Assembly: GCF_017491605.1 (NCBI RefSeq)
Contig: NZ_JAFGYY010000019.1
Coordinates: 41,360-105,359 of the forward strand
Length of the DNA stretch: 64,000 bases
DNA from: Pseudomonas sp. 30_B
GTDB lineage: Bacteria > Pseudomonadota > Gammaproteobacteria > Pseudomonadales > Pseudomonadaceae
Direction of reading: 5' to 3'
Shown one piece after another: positions 16,803-26,000 of this stretch. The position numbers and the translations under genes were made by a program. The stretch's first letter is position 1, and each line of letters begins with the position of its first letter. The notes beneath the pieces were generated by a model. The model did not search any database, had not been told where the DNA came from, and saw only the letters and a list, made by a program, of their open reading frames with translations.

Positions 16803-16919
16803 CCCCTCACCCCAACCCTCTCCCGAAGGGAGAGGGAGCAGATCGTGCCGGCTGAAGGGGTGGTTCCTTCCTGCTCCGAACGGTCCCCTCTCCCTCTGGG
16901 AGAGGGCTAGGGTGAGGGA
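16803..16919. repeat. Long inverted repeat of CCCTCACCCCAACCCTCTCCC type
   Basis: CCCCTCACCCCAACCCTCTC (from 16803) is the near complement of GGGAGAGGGCTAGGGTGAGGG ending at 16918. Each arm also contains its own small hairpin (CTCTCCCGAAGGGAGAG and CTCTCCCTCTGGGAGAG). This is a dispersed intergenic repeat family of high-GC proteobacteria. It lies between the convergent rsmE and chpE genes. Confidence 0.75.
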
Positions 16920-16944
16920 TACCGGCAACGCTGATGCAATGCAG

Positions 16945-17020
16945 GTTCGCGAGCAAGCTCGCTCCTACGAAGAGCTGCAGTGCTTACCGGCAAGTTGTAG
17001 GAGCGAGCTTGCTCGCGAAC
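16945..17020. repeat. Inverted pair of GTAGGAGCGAGCTTGCTCGC REP elements
   Basis: Units at 16945-16968 and 16997-17020 are perfect 24-bp reverse complements separated by 28 bases, a BIME-like arrangement. Identical units occur at 39551-39574, 39599-39622 and 54797-54820. With the repeat at 16803-16919 it fills the whole gap between rsmE and chpE; no gene is seen there. Confidence 0.85.
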
Positions 17021-17046
17021 CACCCAGCGCAGAAACACACGGCGAT

Positions 17047-17658
17047 TCAAATCCCCCGCAACGCCAACCCCGCCAGCACCAGCAACACCACCCCGCACAA
17101 CCCATGGCTCACCCGATGCCATCTCGGCGAAGCATTGCGCCGCAGCCAGTCCACCAGCGCCGCGCAGAAGAAGCAGCACAGCACCGACGCGGTCATGAAC
17201 CCGGCGAAGAACACCAGCGAGTCGCGTAGCGTCGGTACGCCGTCCACCAACCCGGCCATCGCGCCGCCGAGCGCGCCCCAGTAGACGATGTTCTTCGGAT
17301 TCGACAACGACAGCATCGCCCCGGAAGCGAAAGCCCCGGCGTTGTGCTCAGCGCTTTCGCCCTCCTCCACCACACCGACGCGACGGGCATCGCGCAGGCT
17401 CTGCACACCCAGCCAGGCGAGATAGGCCGCGCTCGCCAGGGTCAGCGGCAGGCGCAGGGTCTCGTGGCCCAGCAGCAGCGCCAACCCGGTCAGGCCGATC
17501 AGCGCCCACACCGCATCGCCGATCAGCGAGCCGAACTGCACCAGCAGCGCCGGGCGGAAGCCGCCCTTCAGGCCACGGCGCAGGGTTTCGGCCAGCACGG
17601 CACCGGGGGACAGGCAGAAGACGATGCCGAACAGCAGCGCGGCGAAGAACAGGGTCAT
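17047..17658 (-). CDS. chpE: LysE/RhtB-family membrane protein ChpE
   Basis: A 203-residue integral membrane protein of the LysE/RhtB amino-acid exporter superfamily, with about six hydrophobic segments, the N-terminal LSPGAVLAETLRRGLKGG motif and the central LSLSNPKNIVYWGALGG. It is the last gene of the Pil-Chp cluster and lies 74 bases after chpD. In P. aeruginosa chpE is not known to be needed for twitching, so an export function is possible but no substrate is established. It is convergent with rsmE across a repeat-filled gap. Confidence 0.9.
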   Translation of the reverse strand: MTLFFAALLFGIVFCLSPGAVLAETLRRGLKGGFRPALLVQFGSLIGDAVWALIGLTGLALLLGHETLRLPLTLASAAYLAWLGVQSLRDARRVGVVEEGESAEHNAGAFASGAMLSLSNPKNIVYWGALGGAMAGLVDGVPTLRDSLVFFAGFMTASVLCCFFCAALVDWLRRNASPRWHRVSHGLCGVVLLVLAGLALRGI

Positions 17659-17732
17659 GGATCAGCTCTCGAACAGGATGGCGATTGCACGAGTTTGCCC
17701 GGGCAACGGCCGCCGCACTTGAACCGGATTGC

Positions 17733-18530
17733 TCAGCGCAGCGCGCGCTGGAAGTTTCCCGGCGACACGCCATAGGCCGCGCGGAAATGCCGGTTCAGAT
17801 GGCTCTGGTCGGCGAAGCCCAGTTCGTGCGCAACCTCGGTGGCCGGCAGGCTCGCGCGCAGCAACGCCTGGGCACGGCGGGTGCGCAGCTGCATCGCCCA
17901 CTGCCGGGGACTCAGACCCACCTGCTTCTGGAAGCTGCGCAGCAGGTGGAATCTCGACAGCCCGAGATAGGCCGCCATCTCGTCGAGGCCGGGTTGTCGC
18001 GCCAGGTCGGCGGCCAGCCACTCCTGAAGATCGGTGATGCGCCCACGACTCTCGGCGCTTTCCCGCGGCAGACGCACGCCCATGGCACGGGCGATCTCGG
18101 CCAGCAGCAGCGTCAGGCGCTCCTCGCCGCGCTGGCGAACGAAAGCGTCCTCACCCAGCACACGCTCGACGGCGTCGGCCAGGGCACCGGCCAGGGCGGG
18201 AAGCCGCTCCGTGGGACGCTCGAACTCCAGGCACCGCAGGCCGAGCATCGCGGCCAACTGATCGGGCGCGAGGTAAAGGCTGACGAACTGCCAGGGTTGC
18301 CCTTCGGCGACACCACCGCCCTGGATCTGACCGGGGTTGTAGCTGGTGATGGCGCCGGGGCCGGCGTCGAAGGTGCGGCCGTCCAGCCACACGCGCTCCT
18401 CGCCGCGCAGGTTGGCGCTGATGACGAATTCATCGTGGCTGTGGCGCTCGAAAGAGTGACCGCCGAGCACGGCGCTGGCCACCTCGAAGCCGGGCTCATC
18501 GCCCAGCTGCGCGAGTCGCAGGCCGCCCAT
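17733..18530 (-). CDS. chpD: AraC-family transcriptional regulator ChpD
   Basis: A 265-residue regulator. The N-terminal cupin-like arm-binding domain has FERHSHDEFVISANLRG at about residues 27-43. The C-terminal double helix-turn-helix has LDEMAAYLGLSRFHLLRSF and EVAHELGFADQSHLNRHFR followed by GVSPGNFQ, which is fully AraC-like. It starts six bases after chpC, so it is translated from the same message. Its targets are not known from the sequence. P. aeruginosa carries the same gene between chpC and chpE. Confidence 0.92.
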   Translation of the reverse strand: MGGLRLAQLGDEPGFEVASAVLGGHSFERHSHDEFVISANLRGEERVWLDGRTFDAGPGAITSYNPGQIQGGGVAEGQPWQFVSLYLAPDQLAAMLGLRCLEFERPTERLPALAGALADAVERVLGEDAFVRQRGEERLTLLLAEIARAMGVRLPRESAESRGRITDLQEWLAADLARQPGLDEMAAYLGLSRFHLLRSFQKQVGLSPRQWAMQLRTRRAQALLRASLPATEVAHELGFADQSHLNRHFRAAYGVSPGNFQRALR

Positions 18531-18536
18531 AACGAA

Positions 18537-19037
18537 TCAGATCAGGCCGGAGTCGGCCAGCTTCTGTTCCAGCGCGACCAGGTCGGGAATGCGCGCCTGC
18601 TCGTCGCCCAGGTCTACCGCGTCCAGCTCCAGCGGCGCCAGCGGCACGTCGGCGCGCTTGAGGTCGGCGCCGATCTTCAGCGAGCGCGGAATCCCCTGTA
18701 CCAGCAAGGCCAGGAACTTGACGTTGGCGCGCCCGCCAAGGGCGTTGAGCACCAGCACCCGGGCACCGGCGCTGACTTCGGTCTGGCCGCCGGAGGCCGC
18801 CTCGAAGGACAGCAGCGGCAGGCGCAGGTCGCGCCAGGCCACCTGGCCCAGGTACCAGGACGGCAGGCCATCCACCGGATGCGGCGCGCGGTAGGTGATC
18901 AGCTCGGCCACCGCCACGTTGGGCAGCAGCAGGTTGCGGTCGGCCAGCGGCACCAGCAGGCCGGTCAGGCTCGCCGGCGCGGTGTTGGCCGCCGCGGCGG
19001 GTTGGCCGCCTTCCTTGACCACGGAAAGATCACTCAT
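18537..19037 (-). CDS. chpC: CheW-like adaptor ChpC
   Basis: This 166-residue protein is a CheW-domain adaptor of the Pil-Chp chemosensory system. Typical CheW features are LLVPLADRNLLLPNVAVAELI near the start and WYLGQVAWRDLRLPLLSFE in the middle, corresponding to the receptor and kinase interaction strands. It is expected to couple receptors to ChpA. The first 20 residues are a variable, alanine-rich extension. It lies 16 bases after chpB and six before chpD. Confidence 0.92.
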   Translation of the reverse strand: MSDLSVVKEGGQPAAAANTAPASLTGLLVPLADRNLLLPNVAVAELITYRAPHPVDGLPSWYLGQVAWRDLRLPLLSFEAASGGQTEVSAGARVLVLNALGGRANVKFLALLVQGIPRSLKIGADLKRADVPLAPLELDAVDLGDEQARIPDLVALEQKLADSGLI

Positions 19038-19053
19038 CGCACCACTCCAGCTT

Positions 19054-20085
19054 TCACGTCACTTCGGCCACGCATTGCGCGGCCAGATGGTTGACCAGCG
19101 CCGCCGCGAGCTCGCGCGGGTCGGCGGTCAGCGTGCTGTAGCCGCCCTCGCGCAGGCTGTCGGGCATGCTCGAACAGGCACAGCTTTCGGCGCGCTGGGT
19201 CCAGATTTCCGCGCCCTGCCGGCGCACGTAGGCCGCCGCCGCGCTGCCGTCGCTGCACATGCCGCTGAAGACGATCACGCCGCAACGCTCGCCATACTGC
19301 TGGGCCAGGTTGAGCATCATCTGGTCGACCGAGGGGCTGTACGGCTCCGGCCAGGGACGGTCGAGGACGCGCATCCGCGCTTCGTCGTCGAAGCCCAGCT
19401 CCTGGCTGATCGGCACCACCACCACTTCGCCGCAACGCACCGGGTCGCCGTCGCGCACGGTATTCACATGCCACTGGCTGTGCCGGCCGACCGCCTGGGG
19501 CAGGCTGGCCTCGAACGCCGGGTCGATGTGCTGGGCGTAGAGGAAGCCGACCGGCAGGGCACCGGGCAGCGCGTCGAGGAAGGCCTTGACCGCCGCCGGG
19601 CCGCCCATCGAGGCCGCCAGCAGCCAGACCTGCGAGGCCGGCTCGCCGGCTTTCAGCGGGGAGGCAGCCAAGTCGTCGGGCAGCGTTACGCGGGTCGGCC
19701 GCTGCGCTTCGTCGAGCAGCGCCGCGAGGCTGCGGCCGACGCCGGCGCTGGGGTCCCCCACCAGCTTGCGCAGCTTGGACACCAGCCGCCGCTCCCAGCG
19801 CGGGTAATGTTCGGAATGCCGCTCCGGCGCATGGCCCTCGCCGAACAGCACGGGAATCCGCGACTGCTCCAGCAGGTTGTCCACCAGGGGCGAGTCCTCC
19901 TGCTGCGCCAGGTCCACCAGCCAAAGGTCGGTCTCGCAGGCGTCCAGCTGCTCGCCGTCCAGGCGCGCCGGGTCGGCGTTGAGCACCACCTGGTAGCCGT
20001 GGCCGGCCAGGGCCTGCGCCAGCACGTGGCGTTGCAGGGAGGTATCGGCGATGACCGCGATGCGCGGCGTACTCTGCTCAGACAT
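19054..20085 (-). CDS. chpB: CheB-type methylesterase ChpB
   Basis: This 343-residue methylesterase removes methyl groups from PilJ during adaptation. The C-terminal CheB catalytic domain has the nucleophile serine in LAASMGGPAAVKAF, the histidine in YAQHIDPAFEASLP and the aspartate in FSGMCSDGSAAA, so the triad is complete. The N-terminal domain resembles a receiver (IAVIADTSLQRHVLAQALA, DLWLVDL) but lacks the usual acidic pair at its start, so regulation by phosphorylation is doubtful. The start codon overlaps the end of chpA by eight bases, implying translational coupling. Confidence 0.93.
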   Translation of the reverse strand: MSEQSTPRIAVIADTSLQRHVLAQALAGHGYQVVLNADPARLDGEQLDACETDLWLVDLAQQEDSPLVDNLLEQSRIPVLFGEGHAPERHSEHYPRWERRLVSKLRKLVGDPSAGVGRSLAALLDEAQRPTRVTLPDDLAASPLKAGEPASQVWLLAASMGGPAAVKAFLDALPGALPVGFLYAQHIDPAFEASLPQAVGRHSQWHVNTVRDGDPVRCGEVVVVPISQELGFDDEARMRVLDRPWPEPYSPSVDQMMLNLAQQYGERCGVIVFSGMCSDGSAAAAYVRRQGAEIWTQRAESCACSSMPDSLREGGYSTLTADPRELAAALVNHLAAQCVAEVT

Positions 20086-23000
20086 GGGTCTTCACCAGGC
20101 TCAGGATGCTCTCCAGCAGTTCAGTCTCCTGGTACGGCTTGCCCAGGTACTGGTTGACGCCGATCGCCAGGGCGCGGTCGCGGTGTTTCTCACCGGTACG
20201 CGAGGTGATCATGATGATCGGCAGGTCCTTGAGTTGTTCGTCGTGGCGCACCAGGGTCGCCACTTCGAAGCCGTCCATGCGCGGCATCTCGATGTCCAGC
20301 AGCATGATGTCGGGCTTGTGGTCCTGCAACTGGGCGATGGCGTCCACCCCGTCCTTGGCGGTGAGCACGTTCATGCCGTTGCGCTCCAGCAGGCGGCTGG
20401 TGACCTTGCGCACGGTCACCGAGTCGTCCACCACCATGACCAGGGTCGGGCGCTGGTGCTCGACTTCCGCCACCGCCGGGCCGGCCAGCTGACGGCGCGG
20501 CTGCGCCTGCAGGGCGTGGGCATGGCGTACCCGGATGGTCGCCAGCAGGTCGAGAATCACCACCACGCGGCCGTCACCGAGGATGGTCGCGCCGGAGATG
20601 CCGGCCACCCCGGCGAACTGCGCGCCGAGGCCCTTCACCACGATTTCGCGGGAGCCCGCCAGGGCGTCGACCTGCACCGCCACGGCGTGGTCCGCCGAGC
20701 GCACCAGGATCACCGGCAGCGGCAGCGACTGGCCTACCAGCTTCGGGTGCTGGCCGTTGTTGAGCAGGTCGCCCAGGTACTTCAGTTCGTAGTCCTGGCC
20801 TGCGTATTCGAAGCGCGGCGAGGCGCCGCCCTCGGCCGCGGCCTGCTCGTAGAGCGCCTCCAGCTCGAAGGGGGAAACCCGCACGATGCCTTCGATGGTG
20901 TTCAGCGGCAGGGCGTACAGGTCTTCGCCGGAAAGCACCATCAGTGCACGGTTCACCGATACGGTGAACGGCAGGCGGATGTTGAAGTGCGTGCCCTCGC
21001 CCAGCGTCGAGTGGATGCTGATGGAGCCGCCCAGCTGCTTCACTTCGGACGCGGCGACGTCCATGCCGACGCCACGGCCGGAAATCTGGGTGATCTTCTC
21101 GGCGGTGCTGAAGCCGGCCTCGAGGATGAACTGCAGCACCTCGTGGTCGGTCAGGTCGCTGTCCTCGGTCATCAGGCCACGCTCGATGGCCTTGCGCCGA
21201 ACCGCGTCGAGGCGGATGCCGCCACCGTCGTCGCCCAGGGTCAGGAGGATGTCGCCACCCTCGCGGCCGAGGGTCAGGCGGATGGTGCCGACTTCCGGCT
21301 TGCCGGCCTGGCGGCGCAACTCGCCGGACTCGATGCCGTGGTCCACCGCGTTGCGCAGCATGTGCTCCAGCGGCGCGACGATGCGTTCGAGCACGGTACG
21401 GTCCATTTCGCCTTCGGCGTTGCTGACCACGAACTCCACCTGCTTGCCCAGCTCGTTCGCCACTTGCCGGACGATCCGGCGCAGGCGCGGCACCAGGCGG
21501 TCGAAGGGCACCATGCGGGTGCGCATCAGGCCTTCCTGCAGCTCGGTGTTGACCCGCGCCTGTTGCAGCAGCAGGGTCTCGGCGTCGCGATTCTTCGCGG
21601 CCAGGGTTTCCTTCAGGTCGAACAGGTCGGACGCGGACTCGAACAGCGCGCGAGAGAGCTGCTGCAGCTGCGAGTAGCGGTCCATTTCCAGCGGGTCGAA
21701 GTCTTCGTAGCCGGCGCGCTCGGCGTCGGCCTGGTGGCGCGAGAGGATCTGCGCCTGGGTCTCGGTGTCGAGGCGGCGCAGCTGGTCGCGCACACGCTCG
21801 ATGGTGGCTTCCATTTCCGTCAGGGTCGAACCGACGTCGCTCACCTGCTGCTCCACGCGGCCCCGGAAGATGGAGGTCTCACCGGCGAGGTTGACCAGGC
21901 CTTCCAGCAACTGCGCGGGGACTTTCACCAGTTCCTGCGGCGCACGGCGGGCTGCCGCGTCCTGGGCGGCCTCCTGGGCGCGACGGACGAACGGCAGCAC
22001 CACCGGCGCCTCGACGCGCTGCGGCACGGTGGCGGCCATGATCGCCTCCGGCAGCACGCTCGGCAGGGCCGGCGGGAGCGGCGCTTCGGGCGCAAGCGGC
22101 GCCGGCTCGACGGCGGCCACCTCGTCGGTGTCGCCCAGGTGCTGGCGCAGCTGATCGACTTCGGACTGCAACCCTTCGAAGCCGGACTGCACGTCCAGCA
22201 ACAGGCTTTCCGGCCAGGGCGCGCCCTGCTGCTGGGCCTCGGACAGATGCTGTTCGAGGTCGTGGGCCAGGTCGCCCAGGCCAGCCTGGCCGGCCAGGCG
22301 CGCACCGCCCTTGAGGGTGTGGAGGATGCGCAGCAGCTCGTCCAGCGCACCGTTCTCGCGCTCGGCGTCCCAGCGACCCAGGGCCTGCTCCATGGCGTCG
22401 AGGAGGTCGTCGGCTTCTTCGAGGAAGATGTCGAGGATGTCCGCTTCCGGACCCTCCGGCAGGCTCGGCTCGGCGCTCAGCGCCTGCAGGCTGACACTGC
22501 TGGGGATGCTCAGTTGCTCGTCGGGGTTCGCGCGAAATCGGCGGATCGCCTCGATCAACGAGTCGCCCTCCGGTATCCGACGGTGCCCCTGGACGGCCTC
22601 GAGCATCTCGGCGAGACGGTCGTGGCAACGCTGCAGCAGTTCGAAGAGCGTGGGGCTGGCGCGCAGGCGCCCGCCGCAGAGGCCTTCGTAGAGGAATTCC
22701 AGTTCGTGGGCGAGATCGCCGATGGGGCGGATCTCGGCCATCCGCGCGCCGCCCTTGAGGGTGTGCAGATCCCGCTGCAAAGCCTCCAGTTCGACGCTGT
22801 TGTCGACGTTTTCCATCCAGCGCTGCAAGGCACCGGAGGAGCTTTCGAGGATGTCGAAACCTTCCTCGAGGAAGATTTCCACCAGCTCCTGGTCGTGCTC
22901 GTCGTCCAGTTCGTAGCCAGCCCCGGCAACCGGCTCGGGGGCAGTCTCCTGCGGGACTTCGACGCTTTGCGCCACGGCCTCGTCGAGGAAGGACTGCAGG

Positions 23001-26000
23001 TCGACTTCCGGCAGCGCGGGCGCCTGTTCGGCTTCGGTCTCCAGCTCGGGCTCGGCGGGCAGTTCCAGTGCGATCTCCGGCGCCACCGGCTGCTGCTCCG
23101 CCTCGGCGTCCGCTTCGAGCGGAACCTCGGCCAGCAGGGCGCTCAGCCCGGCGGAGGGATTCTGCCGAAAGGTGCGAATGGTCTGCACCAGGTCGGTCGG
23201 ATCGCTCAGGGCCTGGCCGGCCTGCAACTGGTCGAGCTGGGTCGCCAAGCGGTCGTGGCAGGTGCGCAGCAGGTCGCCCAGCGCGGGGCTGTGCTGGAAG
23301 CGATGATCCACCAGCCCTTCGTAAAGCGATTCGAGCTCATGGGACAGGTCGCCGATCTCGCGAATCTCGGCCATGCGCGCGCCACCCTTGAGGGTGTGCA
23401 GGTCGCGCTGCAGCGTCGACAGGGGCGCCAGGGCCTCGGGCGATTTCAGCCACTTGTCCAGCGCCTGGCCGGCGTTGTCCAGGATGTCCACCGCCTCTTC
23501 GAGGAAGATCGCGACCATTTCCTCGTCCAGTGCCTGCGGCGGATGCTGCGGCGCAAGGTGCGGGCGCGGGTCGGCAGCGGTGATGACTTCGTCGTCATCG
23601 GCGCGCTGCGCCTGCTCGGCGCTGTCATTACGCGGCGGCCAGCTCAGGCCGTCGGGCAGGTCTTCCTCGGCCACTGGCCGGGTGTCGAGGAGGAATTCCT
23701 CGTCTTCGGCGGGGAAGTCGTCGGCGGTCAGGCTCTCCAGGTCGACGAAGTCTTCTTCCGACTCGCCCGGCTCGGTCACCAAGTCCAGCAGGCGGCGCAG
23801 CGCTTCGACCTGTTCCGGGCGTGCACTGACCTGCAGTGCCGCGGCCACCTGGTCCATCATCCCGATCAGCGCTTCATGGGCCTCTTCGGCGGCGCTGAAG
23901 AAGGCCTCGCCCACCTCCAGCCGCCCCTGCTGCACCGCGCCATAGACCGCCAGCAGCGCGTCGGCCAGCTCGGCCATCTGCGGCAGCTCGGCCATTTGCG
24001 CACCGCGGCTGAGGGTTTCCAGTTCGTCGTGCAGGGCGCCCAGCTCCTGGCGCTCCTGCGGGTGTTCGCGCCAGCGCCGCAGCAGGTCCTCGGCGTCCAG
24101 CAGGATGTCCATGCCCTCGGCGAGGAACACGCCGATCAGCTGTGGATCGCTGCCGCTGCCCTCGCCGCTCTCGCCGCGACGCTTGGCCTCGGCGGCCTCC
24201 AGGCGCTCCTGGTGCAGTTGGGCGATGCGTGCCAGCAGTTCGGCGCTGCCGTCGATGGGCGCCAGCGGGCGACCTTCCACCAACTGCTCCAGACCGACAC
24301 GGAACAGACGCTCGGCGCCGTGCAGCAGCTCCGCCTCGCGCAGGTCGATCTGCAACAGGTTGGTCTTGAACTCCTTCATCAGCCGTTCGAGCGGCGTGGC
24401 GATTTCGGCGATCGGCAGGATGCCGGCCATGTGCGCGCTGCCCTTGAGGGTGTGCAGGGCGCGCTGCAGGTCGTCGGTCACCGGCTGCGGCAGTTGTTGT
24501 GCGCAGTCGGCGAGGAAGCCGACCAGGGTTTCCAGATGGGTTTCCGCCTCGTTGCGGAAGATTTCCAGCAGCTGTGGGTCGAGGCTTTCACCCTCGGCCT
24601 CGATGCTGCTCGACGCAACCGGCGCGCTCGCTTCCTCGACGCTGGCGTCAGCGGCGGATTCGGGCTGTCCGCCGCCGGGCGGCGGCACCGGCTGTCCCTT
24701 GGCCAGGGCGTGGGCGGTGGCGGCCAGGCGGTCGACATCGTCGCGCTGGCGCTGGGCATTGGCGGCGAATTCCTCGACCAGCTCCGGCATCAGCGCGACC
24801 ACGTCCTGCACGACCTGGTGCACGGCCGGCGTGGTGGTGATGCTGCGGTCGAGCACGCGGTTGAGCAGGTTCTCGATGGACCAGGCCAGCTCGCCGATGA
24901 TCAGCGCGCGGATCATCCGGCCGCTGCCCTTGAGGGTGTGGAAGGCGCGGCGGATTTCGCTCAGCGCGTCGCGCTCGTCGGCGTTCGCCAGCCAGGCCGG
25001 CAGGTGTTCGCCAATGGTTTCCAGCACCTCGGCGGCTTCTTCGATGAAGACTTCGCGCAGCTCGTCATCCATCGGCTCTTCGTCGGCCGGCGGCGGCAGC
25101 AGGCTCGGCGGCACGTCCTGCGCGGGCGGATTGATGGCCTGGGTCGGCGTGGCCATCACCTCGGCGATGGACATCGGCTTGGCGATCGGTTCGGCGGCTG
25201 CTTCCGTCACGCGAGGCGGTCCCGGCAGCTCGACTTCCGGCAGGTCGAGGTCGGCGATATCCAGCTCGTTCCAGCCTTCTGCCGGAGCGAGGGGTTCATC
25301 GGCGCTGTCGGCGGCCAGGGTTTCCAGCTCCAGCGGCGCATCCAGGCTGAAATCGATGCCTTCGGCCAAGGCGGGTGTCTCGGACAGCTCGCCCAGGGTC
25401 CAGTTGTCGTCGCTCACCAGCGGCTGTTCAGCGGCGGGCAGCTCGACATCCCAGCTCAGTTCGTCCGCCAGGTCGATTGGCGCAGCCGGGGTCGGCTCGA
25501 TGGCGGCGGGGAGTTCGTCCAGCGCCAGCGGCGCATCCAGGCTCAGGTCAACGCCCTCGGCCAGGGCGGGCGTCTCGGACAGCTCGACCAGGGTCCAGTT
25601 GTCGTCACTCACCAGCGCTTGCTCGGCGACAGGCGGCTCGGTGGCGGGCAGCTCGACATCCCAGTTCAGTTCGTTCGCCGGCGCGGTGGAAGCGGCCGCA
25701 ACCGACTCCAGGGTGCCCGGGAGCTCGTCCAGAGCCAGCGGCGCGTCCAGGCTCAGGTCGACGCCTTCGGCCAGGGCGGGCGTTTCCGGCAGCTCGCCGA
25801 GGGGCCAGTTGTCGTCGCTCACCAGCGCTTGCTCAGCGGCAGGCAGCTCGGCGGTGGGCAGCTCGGAGATGTCCCAGCTCAGCTCATCCGCAGAAGCGGT
25901 CGGAGCCGGCTCGGTGACGGCGGGGAGTTCGTCCGGCGCCAGCGGCGCCTCAAGGCTCAGGTCGACGCCGTCGGCCAGGGCCGGCGTCTCGGACAACTCG

